A stretch of 15,806 bases of DNA from Actinomycetota bacterium (GTDB lineage Bacteria; Actinomycetota; Acidimicrobiia; Acidimicrobiales; Ilumatobacteraceae), in NCBI GenBank assembly GCA_026393655.1, contig JAPKZT010000026.1:1-15806 (forward strand). The letters are read 5' to 3'. The translations under genes were made by a program, and so were the position numbers. The notes below the pieces were generated by a model. It did no database searches. It was not told the DNA's origin and worked only from the letters and a program-made list of their open reading frames with translations. Below, piece by piece: positions 1-6,808 of the stretch. Position 1 is the stretch's first letter; every line of letters starts with the position of its first letter.

Positions 1-2
1 GA

Positions 3-698
3 CGTAATGTTCGTGTGACAAATACGCCCGGTGTCTTGACAGATGCGACTGCGGATATTGCATTCGCACTCATTTTGATGGTGACGCGCCGTCTTGGTGA
101 AGGTGAGAGAGTTATTCGCAGCACTGAACCCTGGCAATGGGGGATGAATTACATGCTCGGCGCCGGAATCCAAAAACGCCAACTCGGCATTATTGGTATG
201 GGCGCAATTGGTATAGCGACTGCGCGTCGTGCGAGAGCCTTTGGCATGAATATCGCATATTTTTCGCGGTCACCGATTGATCCGAAGATTGCCGATGAGT
301 TGAATGCGACGCAATTATCGCTTGATGATCTATTGGCGAGCAGTGATGTCGTTTCAGTGCACTGTCCGTCTAATGAGTCGACTCATCATTTAATTGGTAC
401 GGCGCAGTTTAAACAAATGAAAAAGACAGCATTTTTAATTAATACGGCGCGAGGACCGATCGTTAATGAACAACAACTTGTTGATGCGCTTGATTCGGGT
501 GAAATAGCGGGGGCTGGTCTTGATGTTTTTGAGTTTGAACCTAAAGTTAACGCTGGTCTGTTGACTCGCGAAAATGTCGTTCTGATTCCGCATCTTGGAT
601 CAGCAACACAAGAGACTCGTGGAGCAATGGCCACCTTGGCAGCTAGTAACGCGATTTCTATTTGTAATAACCAAAAACCGCCGACGCCAGTTAACTAA
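3..698 (+). CDS. D-2-hydroxyacid dehydrogenase (glyoxylate/hydroxypyruvate reductase-like), 5' truncated by window edge
   Basis: The reading frame is open to the left edge (231 visible residues), so the N-terminal part of the catalytic domain lies outside the window. A GTG at position 15 is internal: the preceding codons continue the family's conserved stretch leading into NTPGVLTDATAD. The Rossmann dinucleotide motif GMGAIG is at visible residues 65-70. The catalytic triad is recognisable: Arg150 in NTARGP, Glu179 in DVFEFEP and His197 in PHLGSAT. The family reduces 2-oxoacids with NAD(P)H. The NTPGVLTDATAD segment and overall match favour the glyoxylate/hydroxypyruvate/2-ketogluconate reductase branch over phosphoglycerate dehydrogenase; no C-terminal ACT domain follows. 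Exact substrate is inference. The next gene starts 19 bases downstream on the same strand. Confidence 0.9.
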   Translation, partial: RNVRVTNTPGVLTDATADIAFALILMVTRRLGEGERVIRSTEPWQWGMNYMLGAGIQKRQLGIIGMGAIGIATARRARAFGMNIAYFSRSPIDPKIADELNATQLSLDDLLASSDVVSVHCPSNESTHHLIGTAQFKQMKKTAFLINTARGPIVNEQQLVDALDSGEIAGAGLDVFEFEPKVNAGLLTRENVVLIPHLGSATQETRGAMATLAASNAISICNNQKPPTPVN

Positions 699-717
699 CT
701 AGTAAATCAGATTTATT

Positions 718-1425
718 ATGCGCGGTCTCGGAACGATTATTAACACCGCGACAGTTCTTGCTGGTGGCGGTCTCGGATTACTGATTGGCAATCGAATTCC
801 CGATCGGATTCGCGTGATTATCGTTCAAGTCATCGGTTTGGTCACGATCGCAATCGGTTTGCGAGATGTGATTAATACAGACAACATGGTTTTTCCATTG
901 GTTGGCATGGTGCTTGGTGCGATCATCGGCGAGTTATTGCGAATTGAAGACCGGCTCGAACAGTTGGGTGAAGTCCTGCGACGGAAATTTACCAATCCTG
1001 AAAGTGAGAGCAAATTTGTTACTGGGTTTGTTACGGCAACTCTCTTATTTTGTGTCGGGCCGCTCACGATTCTCGGAGCAATTGAAGATGCCAGCGGCAA
1101 GACACCTCAGTTGTACATAATCAAGGGCACGCTTGACGGTTTTATGATGATTATTTTCTCGGCTCTGTATGGCGTTGGTGCGATTTTTAGTGCCGCCAGC
1201 GTCTTCGTTATACAAGGGTCGCTAACTCTCTTTGGTACCAGTCTTGATACTTTATTGACCGACCGAATGCGATTAGAACTTTTTTCGGCTGGCGGTTTAG
1301 CAGTTTTAGCGATAGGTCTGAATTTGCTTGAGATAAAGCGAATTCGCCTGGGCTCTTTGCTACCGGGACTGGTTATAACGCCGCTTTTGGTTTGGCTATT
1401 TGCCACTCCGAATGGAGTCTTTTAA
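718..1425 (+). CDS. DUF554 (YqgA/YdfK-like) integral membrane protein
   Basis: A 235-residue, strongly hydrophobic protein with about six or seven predicted membrane segments. The N-terminus (GTIINTATVLAGGGLGLLIG) and the loop around residues 65-85 (GAIIGELLRIEDRLEQLG) match the DUF554 family, as does the GFVTATLLFCVGPLTILGAIEDA segment near residue 103. Members are inner-membrane proteins, probably transporters or channels, without an established substrate. Length is normal for the family. There is no strong ribosome-binding site before the ATG at 718; the gene lies 19 bases after the dehydrogenase stop and may be cotranscribed with it. Function beyond membrane location is unknown. Confidence 0.88.
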   Translation: MRGLGTIINTATVLAGGGLGLLIGNRIPDRIRVIIVQVIGLVTIAIGLRDVINTDNMVFPLVGMVLGAIIGELLRIEDRLEQLGEVLRRKFTNPESESKFVTGFVTATLLFCVGPLTILGAIEDASGKTPQLYIIKGTLDGFMMIIFSALYGVGAIFSAASVFVIQGSLTLFGTSLDTLLTDRMRLELFSAGGLAVLAIGLNLLEIKRIRLGSLLPGLVITPLLVWLFATPNGVF

Positions 1426-1489
1426 CAGTCGCTTGATATCCGCCGATGTTCTTAGTTTGCTGGTTAACATTGTTACGAGAGAAAATCTA

Positions 1490-1494
1490 AGGGG
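1490..1494 (+). promoter_or_regulatory. Strong Shine-Dalgarno fixing the start of the first collagen-like gene
   Basis: The purine-rich run AGGGGA lies about four to five bases before the ATG at 1499. It selects this ATG over an in-frame upstream start at 1400, which would overlap the DUF554 gene and add a non-membrane N-terminal extension. Among the starts in this window it is one of the few with a good ribosome-binding site. Confidence 0.7.
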
Positions 1495-1498
1495 AACC

Positions 1499-2188
1499 AT
1501 GTCAAATAAAAACAGTAAATTGAACGCGAATCCGGCGAACCTGGGTGTGTCTTTGAAGAAGTTCGCTCTACCTGCCTTGGTTTCCGCGGTCGTCGCGCTT
1601 GTCGCAGGTGGCGTGTACGCGGTAAACGCCACGCCAGCAAATATTACGGTTTGTGCTGCGAAGAGTAGTGGCGCTATGCGCTATTCGCCGTCAGGTGGTT
1701 GTAAAAATGCAAAAGAAACCAAGTTGGTGCTTGGTCAACAAGGTCCTGCTGGAGTGACTGGTGCTGCTGGCCCAGTTGGTGCGACTGGAGCGACTGGAGC
1801 GACTGGTGCAACTGGTGCCGCTGGGTCAAGCGCTACTCAATCTTCGTTTGAGATTAAGACCACTAGCTACACATTGGCTCTCACAGACGCGGGTAAGTTA
1901 ATTTATTCGCGTTCATCGCCAACCTTGGTTGTACCGAATAATTCTGCGGTTGCCTTTCCAATTGGTACAAGAATTGATATCGGTCAATTGGGATCATCTA
2001 GTGCGAATATTATTTATGTGACGCCAAATGGTGGAGTTACAATTAATGACCAGGCCTTGAATAGTGCTGGAGCTGCCGTGTCGCAAACTTTCGATCGCGG
2101 AGCGTTCCAATTGGGAGTTTTGGTCAAAGTTGGAACCAACGAGTGGCTGTTCCTTCGATCCCCAGACGAGAACGCATCAAACACATGA
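1499..2188 (+). CDS. Membrane-anchored collagen-like protein with C-terminal tail-fibre-like beta domain (paralogue 1)
   Basis: A 229-residue protein from the ATG with a strong Shine-Dalgarno. A basic N-terminus is followed by one hydrophobic segment (about residues 22-43), giving a signal anchor or uncleaved signal peptide, so the rest is probably extracytoplasmic. Next comes a short module with Cys52 and Cys68 around an SGAMRYSPSGG loop, a pattern common in secreted actinobacterial proteins that precedes collagen repeats. Ten Gly-X-Y triplets occupy residues 82-111, mostly Gly-Ala-Thr. The remaining 118 residues resemble the beta-rich domain seen in phage-tail-fibre and trimeric surface proteins (LALTDAGKLIY, VAFPIGTRIDI, VKVGTNEWLFL). 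Trimerisation is inferred from the repeats. The next gene is a paralogue and overlaps by four bases. Biological role unknown; surface adhesion or cell-envelope decoration are possibilities. Confidence 0.85.
   Translation: MSNKNSKLNANPANLGVSLKKFALPALVSAVVALVAGGVYAVNATPANITVCAAKSSGAMRYSPSGGCKNAKETKLVLGQQGPAGVTGAAGPVGATGATGATGATGAAGSSATQSSFEIKTTSYTLALTDAGKLIYSRSSPTLVVPNNSAVAFPIGTRIDIGQLGSSSANIIYVTPNGGVTINDQALNSAGAAVSQTFDRGAFQLGVLVKVGTNEWLFLRSPDENASNT
1742..1831 (+). repeat. Gly-X-Y coding repeat in collagen-like paralogue 1
   Basis: Ten in-frame nine-base units encode consecutive Gly-X-Y triplets. The central units are near-identical at the DNA level (GCGACTGGA/GCGACTGGT type), so the array is prone to replication slippage in multiples of nine bases and could vary in length between strains. 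No length variation can be seen from one sequence. Confidence 0.85.
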
Positions 2189-2781
2189 GTTCTAATCGAA
2201 TTCAAAAGTTCGTTGTATGCGTTGTTGCTTCAGTTGTGGCTTCGCTTATCGGTAACTTTGTCGTTGCCTCAGCGCTTAATGACTCAGTTTCAATTTGTGT
2301 TGCAGTCAAAGACTTCAGTCTTCGATATAGCGAGAATAAAGCGTGTAGAACTGGTGCAGAGACGCTGTTGACTCTTAACGAAACTGGTCCGGTAGGTGCG
2401 ACTGGGCCAAGAGGCGCGACTGGTGCAACTGGTGCTGCTGGTGCAACTGGTGCTGCTGGTGATTTCGCAACAACCTATTCGATTCGAGAGGTGTCAGTAA
2501 CTCACACTGTGCAAGCAAGTGACGCCGGCAAGTTGCTTATCTCGCGTGATGGTACGACGATCTTTTTGCCGACTAACGCCTCTGTTCCGATCGCGATCGG
2601 AACTCGAATTGATATTGCTAATCGAAAGAGTTTCTTGACTGTTTCACCTGCTTCTGGTGTGACGATTAATTCATTAGCAGCGGCAATTAGTTTTGATACC
2701 GGCAACTATCAAATGGGGATGATAATGAAAATCTCAGCTGATGAATGGGTATTCATGTCTTCACCTGATGAGTTCCCCTGA
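2185..2781 (+). CDS. Membrane-anchored collagen-like protein (paralogue 2)
   Basis: A 198-residue paralogue of the preceding protein with the same order of parts: hydrophobic anchor (about residues 8-30), a two-cysteine module (Cys38 and Cys54), eight complete Gly-X-Y triplets from Gly68 followed by a final Gly-Asp-Phe, and a beta-rich C-terminal domain (VQASDAGKLLIS, IAIGTRIDI, MKISADEWVFM). Both proteins end near a shared SPDE sequence. The ATG at 2185 overlaps the upstream TGA as ATGA, which indicates translational coupling. I chose it over an in-frame start at 2143 because the longer form would begin inside the previous gene and would place a charged extension before the anchor. The pair looks like a tandem duplication followed by divergence; heterotrimer formation is conceivable but not shown. 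Confidence 0.82.
   Translation: MSSNRIQKFVVCVVASVVASLIGNFVVASALNDSVSICVAVKDFSLRYSENKACRTGAETLLTLNETGPVGATGPRGATGATGAAGATGAAGDFATTYSIREVSVTHTVQASDAGKLLISRDGTTIFLPTNASVPIAIGTRIDIANRKSFLTVSPASGVTINSLAAAISFDTGNYQMGMIMKISADEWVFMSSPDEFP
2386..2460 (+). repeat. Gly-X-Y coding repeat in collagen-like paralogue 2
   Basis: Nine-base units encode Gly-Pro-Val, Gly-Ala-Thr, Gly-Pro-Arg and then alternating Gly-Ala-Thr and Gly-Ala-Ala triplets. The last four units form two near-identical 18-base copies, which suggests recent expansion within the array. Confidence 0.8.
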
Positions 2782-2805
2782 TCATTAACGTTTTGAATAA
2801 GAGCT

Positions 2806-3528
2806 GTGTGTGGGCGGTTTAATTCTTTAGCTAATGGCGCAGATTTTGCGAAAGCATTTAATGCAACTCTAAGTGGCGAGCAACTTGAGGCTAATTACAA
2901 TGTTGCCCCGACTACTGAGGTGTACGCCTTAATCTCGCAACAAGTTGAGCGATCTCATTTGCTAGCTCTGTCAGTTTTTAATTGGGGACTAGTGCCGTCG
3001 TGGTCTAAAGATAAAACAAAATCAGCAGGAATGATAAATGCTCGTTGCGAGACTCTGGCAGAGAAGCCAAGTTTCAAAAATCTCATCGCTCGCCACCGGT
3101 GTGTTATCCCAATGCAGGGTTTTTATGAATGGAGTGTGATTAATTCAAGTTCTTCTAGGCCGACGAAGCAGGCACATTATGTTTCGAGAGCCGATGGTGA
3201 GGCGATGACAGTTGCAGGACTTTGGTCAACCTGGATTGACCCAATCCGACAACAGTTTGATTCAGCATCGCCGTCGATATTTAGAACTTGCACGATTATC
3301 ACCACAGACGCAAATGATTCACTTCGCCCGATTCATCATCGCATGCCAGTAATTTTAGAACGCGATGCCGTCGCGCAGTGGCTCAACCCGTCAGATCCGT
3401 CGCCACTTGGCTTGCTCGTGCCAGCAGAAAATGGGGTAGTGGTTCACGAAGTTACGACTCGATTAGAGCGCACCCGTAACGTTCATTCGACGCAACTCGG
3501 CAATGATAAGACCGGACGATTGTTCTAA
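2806..3528 (+). CDS. SRAP (HMCES/YedK) family abasic-site DNA-protein crosslink protein
   Basis: A 240-residue SRAP-domain protein. It begins Met-Cys-Gly-Arg-Phe from a GTG at 2806, so Cys2 becomes the N-terminal catalytic cysteine after methionine removal. In HMCES and YedK this cysteine forms a thiazolidine crosslink with abasic sites in single-stranded DNA. Other conserved residues are Asn32 in YNVAPT, Glu108 in GFYEW and His177 in the IHHRMPVIL motif. The FNWGLVPSW and INARCET segments are typical of the family. Length is normal. The Cys2 requirement fixes the GTG start. The final 66 bases overlap the convergent HIT gene. Role: protection of abasic sites during replication. Confidence 0.95.
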   Translation: MCGRFNSLANGADFAKAFNATLSGEQLEANYNVAPTTEVYALISQQVERSHLLALSVFNWGLVPSWSKDKTKSAGMINARCETLAEKPSFKNLIARHRCVIPMQGFYEWSVINSSSSRPTKQAHYVSRADGEAMTVAGLWSTWIDPIRQQFDSASPSIFRTCTIITTDANDSLRPIHHRMPVILERDAVAQWLNPSDPSPLGLLVPAENGVVVHEVTTRLERTRNVHSTQLGNDKTGRLF

Positions 3529-3885
3529 ATCGTCGCGATTAGCACTGGTAACTGCGTTTTCAAAACTCAGGTCGGCCATCGAATTTGATGGAATCAAATG
3601 CAAATGACAATGGGGTATTTCGAAGCCAGCAACTATTAATGCAATCCGTGCGCAATTGAATGCAGTTTTCTGTGCTTCGCCAATCTGAGCGGCGACATTA
3701 AATAAATGCGAACTTATCTCAGACGATAGATCTGTCCATTCATCAACTTCAGCGACTGGCACAACGAGCACATGGCCAGCAGTTATCGGGTTTATCGTCA
3801 TGAATGCAACACAAAGATCATCGCGATAGACAAATGTGCCAGGTATCTCTCCGTTGATAATTCGCGTAAAGAGCGTTTGCGACAT
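3463..3885 (-). CDS. HIT-family nucleotide hydrolase/transferase
   Basis: A 140-residue histidine-triad protein. The signature HCHLHL (His92, His94, His96), preceded by FEIP, is the alpha-phosphate binding and catalytic motif of HIT enzymes, which hydrolyse AMP- or GMP-linked substrates such as AMP-lysine, ApnA or adenosine phosphoramidates. The N-terminal FTRIINGEIPGTFVYRDD and the NPITAGHVLVVP strand are diagnostic. I start it at 3885 (MSQTLFTRI), although the frame is open to 4032; a longer form would run into the divergent phosphatidyltransferase gene. TACGCT lies exactly six bases upstream of the ATG, suggesting a leaderless transcript. The 3' end overlaps the SRAP gene by 66 bases tail to tail. 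Exact substrate unknown. Confidence 0.92.
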   Translation of the reverse strand: MSQTLFTRIINGEIPGTFVYRDDLCVAFMTINPITAGHVLVVPVAEVDEWTDLSSEISSHLFNVAAQIGEAQKTAFNCARIALIVAGFEIPHCHLHLIPSNSMADLSFENAVTSANRDDLEQSSGLIIAELRRMNVTGAL

Positions 3886-3903
3886 GAAATGAGCGTAGAT
3901 GAT

Positions 3904-3931
3904 TTGACCATCGATTGGCGTCTTGTAACAT
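3904..3931 (+). promoter_or_regulatory. Predicted promoter of the pgsA-gcvH block
   Basis: TTGACC (3904-3909), a 16-base spacer and TAACAT (3926-3931) form a near-consensus housekeeping promoter. The -10 ends six bases before the GTG at 3938, so transcription would begin at or next to the start codon, giving a leaderless message. The region is shared with the divergent HIT gene, whose own -10-like TACGCT lies at 3892-3897 on the minus strand. Confidence 0.6.
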
Positions 3932-3937
3932 CTTCGT

Positions 3938-4516
3938 GTGTCTAAGCGAGAGATTTTTACAGTGCCGAATCTAATTACGTTGTTGCGGCTTTGCTGTTTA
4001 CCTGTTTTCTTGTGGCTACTTTTCAGTGTCAAAGATCGTGGTGCGGCAGCGTGGTTGCTCGGCGGACTCGGTGCGACTGATTGGGTTGACGGGTGGGTGG
4101 CACGCCGGTTTAATCAACAGAGCGATTTTGGTGCTATTTTTGACCCATCGGTTGACCGAGGATTATTCATAGTCGCAGTCATCGCAATTTTGATAGATCA
4201 ATCGATGCCAATTTGGTTTGGTGGTGCGATTTTGGTTCGTGAAGTGTTGGTAGCAAGTGCCATGTCAATCGCGACGGCCTTTGGAATGACGCGATTTGCA
4301 GTTAACAAGTGGGGAAAACGGTACACATTTTTACTGATGTTCGCGGTGCCACTAATCCTTTTAGGGCAGGCGGATGGTGCTGGGTCACAGTGGGTTTCAT
4401 GGTTGGGTTGGTTCTTTGGTATCCCGGCTCTCGTGATGTCGTATACGACCGCGTTCAATTATGTGCCAGTAATTAGGGCAAATCTGCGGTCAGGGCGGGT
4501 CTCGCGTTCAGGCTAA
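3938..4516 (+). CDS. pgsA: CDP-alcohol phosphatidyltransferase (PgsA-like)
   Basis: A 192-residue membrane enzyme with the full CDP-alcohol phosphatidyltransferase signature: Asp48-x-x-Asp51-Gly52-x-x-Ala55-Arg56, Gly65, then Asp69-x-x-x-Asp73. These aspartates coordinate the metal and CDP-diacylglycerol. About five to six hydrophobic segments follow the usual family layout, beginning with VPNLITLLRL. The family makes phosphatidylglycerol phosphate, cardiolipin or phosphatidylinositol phosphate; which alcohol is used cannot be settled here. The symbol is by analogy with pgsA2 (Rv1822) in the comparable mycobacterial locus. The GTG start is supported by a promoter whose -10 sits six bases upstream. 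gcvH follows after nine bases. Confidence 0.9.
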   Translation: MSKREIFTVPNLITLLRLCCLPVFLWLLFSVKDRGAAAWLLGGLGATDWVDGWVARRFNQQSDFGAIFDPSVDRGLFIVAVIAILIDQSMPIWFGGAILVREVLVASAMSIATAFGMTRFAVNKWGKRYTFLLMFAVPLILLGQADGAGSQWVSWLGWFFGIPALVMSYTTAFNYVPVIRANLRSGRVSRSG

Positions 4517-4525
4517 ATTTGTTGT

Positions 4526-4906
4526 ATGAACATTCCTGAGGATTTGAAGTACTCAAAAGATCACGAGTGGGTTCGATTGTCGGGCACGATTGCGCGAGTA
4601 GGAATCACAGATTACGCACAAGATGCACTTGGTGACGTGGTGTTTGTTCAGTTACCGGCGTCAGGCACAAAAGTTGCGGCTGGGCAGAGTTGCAGTGAAG
4701 TTGAGAGTACCAAAAGTGTCTCTGATATATACGTGCCAGTTTCTGGCTCAATCACTAATGTCAATAACTTGCTGAGCGAATCTCCGAATTTGATAAATTC
4801 TGATCCTTATGGGGATGGCTGGATAATGGAAATTGAAGTCAGCGATTTATCTAGCGTCGCAGAATTGTTGGATGCTGCGAGTTACAGACAGTTTGTCGAG
4901 GGTTAA
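4526..4906 (+). CDS. gcvH: Glycine cleavage system H protein
   Basis: A 126-residue lipoyl carrier of the glycine cleavage complex. It shuttles the aminomethyl group from GcvP to GcvT and is reoxidised by dihydrolipoyl dehydrogenase. The N-terminal YSKDHEWVR and the lipoylation loop around Lys63 (EVESTKSVSDIYVPVSG) are clear; the usual ESVKA is ESTKS here, but the modified lysine is kept. The C-terminal NSDPYGDGWIMEIE segment is canonical and the length is normal. TAAATT lies exactly six bases before the ATG, so gcvH may have its own leaderless promoter inside the operon. Its partner gcvP is encoded 3.4 kb away on the opposite strand. Confidence 0.98.
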   Translation: MNIPEDLKYSKDHEWVRLSGTIARVGITDYAQDALGDVVFVQLPASGTKVAAGQSCSEVESTKSVSDIYVPVSGSITNVNNLLSESPNLINSDPYGDGWIMEIEVSDLSSVAELLDAASYRQFVEG

Positions 4907-4911
4907 AAACT

Positions 4912-5400
4912 ATGTCTTATGTGTTTTGCAACCAGTGTGGCCATCGAAATCCTCCGCGAGCATCGTTTTGTTCGTCGTGTGGTGCGGTTTTAGATCTACC
5001 GGATGACAGAACGATTGTGATTGCTCAGATTGACCCGATGCAGGATGCTCCTGGCGCTCAAGATAACGCCTCAATTCGTTTAGGTGACATAACTGGATGG
5101 GGAGTATTAGTCGTTAGATCTGGCGAGATGACCGGTGCGCGCTTTGCACTGACAAATCAAATAACACGCATTGGCCGCAACCCTGAGAGCGAGATATTGT
5201 TCGATGACATCACCGTTTCTCGGAGCCATGCTGAAATTCGTGCGAATGAAGATGGTCTGATAGTCAGGGATCTCGGGTCATTAAACGGTACCTACGTCAA
5301 TCGCCAGATCGTAGAACAGTCGAAACTGATCCATGGAGACGAATTACAGGTGGGTAAATTTCACATGATTTTATTTAGTAAAGCAGATAATTTGGGATGA
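4912..5400 (+). CDS. garA: Zinc-ribbon FHA-domain protein, GarA-like
   Basis: A 162-residue protein. Residues 1-24 form a zinc ribbon with Cys6-x-x-Cys9 and Cys20-x-x-Cys23. Residues 82-155 form a forkhead-associated domain with Gly88-Arg89, Ser103-Arg104-Ser105-His106 and Asn125-Gly-Thr, the residues that bind phosphothreonine. The FHA part closely resembles mycobacterial GarA (Rv1827), which also follows gcvH and which controls 2-oxoglutarate dehydrogenase and glutamate metabolism under PknB/PknG. GarA has an ETTS phosphosite in its N-terminal tail; here the linker has DDRTIVI, so Thr34 is a candidate, by inference only. The zinc ribbon replaces that tail and is a real difference. GAGGG at 4898-4902 is a suitable ribosome-binding site. 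Confidence 0.85.
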   Translation: MSYVFCNQCGHRNPPRASFCSSCGAVLDLPDDRTIVIAQIDPMQDAPGAQDNASIRLGDITGWGVLVVRSGEMTGARFALTNQITRIGRNPESEILFDDITVSRSHAEIRANEDGLIVRDLGSLNGTYVNRQIVEQSKLIHGDELQVGKFHMILFSKADNLG

Positions 5401-5422
5401 TGTTTTTCAGAGTGACTTTCAG

Positions 5423-6226
5423 ATGACTGCGGCCTTTAACTACTTGTCAATCGGCGAGGTACTTGCACTGTTGCTTGAAGATTTTCCGGATGTCACTATT
5501 TCAAAGATCCGTTTTCTCGAGAGCCAAGGTTTGATTGAGCCCGAGCGAACGGCTTCGGGTTACCGTAAATTTTCACAGGCAGAAGTTGATCGACTGAAGT
5601 TCATTTTGCGCGAACAGCGCGAAAATTTCACTCCTTTGAAAGTTATTCGCACGCGGTTAGACCACGATACGAGTACAGAGATGATGAGAGTTGACGACAC
5701 AACGGCACCGCGAGGTCTTGCGCATATTCCCACAGGTCGGATAAACAGTCATCCCGCAGGGCAGGCCAAAGCACAAACACCACCACCATTGGCGCCAACT
5801 ATTTCATTGGTTCGCCAGTTGTTTGTCGCTGATCCGAAAATACCGCGATCATTTGACCGATCAGAAATTATCTCTACAGCATCAATTGATGAAGCGACCC
5901 TCGTTGATCTCGAACATTTTGGCATTTTGCGTTCACGACGAGTCGGAGTAACCGATTTATATGACGAAATTGATCTAGAGATTCTTTTAACAGCCGCCAA
6001 GTTCTTGAGTCTTGGGTTTGAGGCAAGACACCTTAAAACATGGAAAAATGCGGCGATGCAGGAAGTTTCGTTATTTGAAACACGAATCGTGCCGATGATG
6101 CGTCAACGCAATCCCACTGCCCGTCAAGAAGCTTTGGCAATGCTCAATGATCTAGTTGAGCAAGGCGGTCGTTTGCGTGCAGCATTTATTTCGGCGCAAT
6201 CTCGTGATCACATTGAATCTCGCTAG
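5423..6226 (+). CDS. MerR-family regulator, FtsR/Rv1828-like
   Basis: A 267-residue regulator with an N-terminal MerR winged helix (about residues 7-80: LSIGEVLALLLEDFPDVTISKIRFLESQGLIEPERTASGYRKF). A proline-rich, low-complexity linker (about 90-125) leads to a second alpha-helical domain (about 130-260) that resembles another winged helix rather than a ligand-binding cup. This matches Rv1828 of Mycobacterium and FtsR of Corynebacterium; FtsR activates ftsZ. It sits between the FHA gene and the DUF151 gene, the same place as Rv1828. No strong ribosome-binding site is visible before the ATG, and it lies 22 bases after the FHA stop, so cotranscription is likely. Confidence 0.87.
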   Translation: MTAAFNYLSIGEVLALLLEDFPDVTISKIRFLESQGLIEPERTASGYRKFSQAEVDRLKFILREQRENFTPLKVIRTRLDHDTSTEMMRVDDTTAPRGLAHIPTGRINSHPAGQAKAQTPPPLAPTISLVRQLFVADPKIPRSFDRSEIISTASIDEATLVDLEHFGILRSRRVGVTDLYDEIDLEILLTAAKFLSLGFEARHLKTWKNAAMQEVSLFETRIVPMMRQRNPTARQEALAMLNDLVEQGGRLRAAFISAQSRDHIESR

Positions 6227-6258
6227 TGCGCTTTAATTGTCGCAGATACGCTTAAGCA

Positions 6259-6747
6259 ATGATTGAAATGCAACTTGAGGGTATTCGACTTGAGATTCCG
6301 GCTAATACTCCAGTGTTGATGTTGCGAGAGCAATCAGGAAGCCGTCGCGTTATCCCGATTCAAATTGGCGCACCTGAGGCATCATCGATTCATTACGCGC
6401 TTGAAGGTTTACAACCTGATCGCCCGCTTACGCATGACCTTTTGATAAATGTAGTTGATGGCTTAAACGCTCAACCTGTCAAATTGGTGATCACAAAACT
6501 CGAAGAACATACTTACTATGCGGACCTTCATTTTTTACAACAGGGCTCGGTAATAATCGTGAGTTGTCGGCCGTCTGATGGTGTAGCGGTAGCAGTTCGG
6601 TCGGGGATTCCGATTTATGCAGAAGATGACTTATTGGATGAGGTAGGTAAGGTCGTACCAGATTCGCCGAGCGACGATGCCGAAGAAATCATTGATGATT
6701 TTAGACAGTTCATAGATTCAATTCGCCCAGAAGATTTTCAAAGTTAA
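6259..6747 (+). CDS. DUF151/bifunctional nuclease family protein (Rv1829-like)
   Basis: A 162-residue DUF151 (BFN) protein. The core pattern is present: an N-terminal beta strand with PVLMLREQSGSRRVIPIQIG, then the EASSIHYALEG helix and a C-terminal VSCRPSDGVAVAVRSGIPIYAEDDLLDEVG block, where the RPSD-x-x-A-x-A-V-R motif is the family hallmark. Some members have reported DNase/RNase activity; others have no assigned role. No UVR domain is attached. The tail (about 130-162) is rich in Asp and Glu. TACGCT ends six bases before the ATG, again a leaderless-type arrangement. It lies between two MerR genes as Rv1829 does. Confidence 0.92.
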   Translation: MIEMQLEGIRLEIPANTPVLMLREQSGSRRVIPIQIGAPEASSIHYALEGLQPDRPLTHDLLINVVDGLNAQPVKLVITKLEEHTYYADLHFLQQGSVIIVSCRPSDGVAVAVRSGIPIYAEDDLLDEVGKVVPDSPSDDAEEIIDDFRQFIDSIRPEDFQS

Positions 6748-6753
6748 TTTGTC

Positions 6754-6781
6754 TTGACATTTGGTTTTCTGGGCGTAGCCT
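6754..6781 (+). promoter_or_regulatory. Predicted promoter for the second MerR gene
   Basis: A perfect -35 TTGACA (6754-6759) is followed after 16 bases by TAGCCT (6776-6781). An alternative -10, TAGAAT at 6781-6786, would need a 21-base spacer. It is the best -35 match in the window and implies a short leader of roughly 15-20 bases carrying the GGGGG ribosome-binding site. It would let merR and gcvT be expressed independently of the upstream block. Confidence 0.65.
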
Positions 6782-6808
6782 AGAATTAGTTTTTATTGGG
6801 GGTTGCTG

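Noticed and set aside
1400..1498. Upstream in-frame start for the first collagen-like gene
   Set aside because: It would begin inside the DUF554 gene and lacks a ribosome-binding site, while the ATG at 1499 has a strong one and places the membrane anchor near the N-terminus.
1742..1831. Short tandem DNA repeats as a CRISPR-like array
   Set aside because: The units are contiguous nine-base codon triplets encoding Gly-X-Y without spacers.
3886..4032. Extended N-terminus of the HIT protein
   Set aside because: The extra 49 residues do not resemble the family, which starts close to LFTRIINGEIP, and they would overlap the pgsA coding region and promoter.
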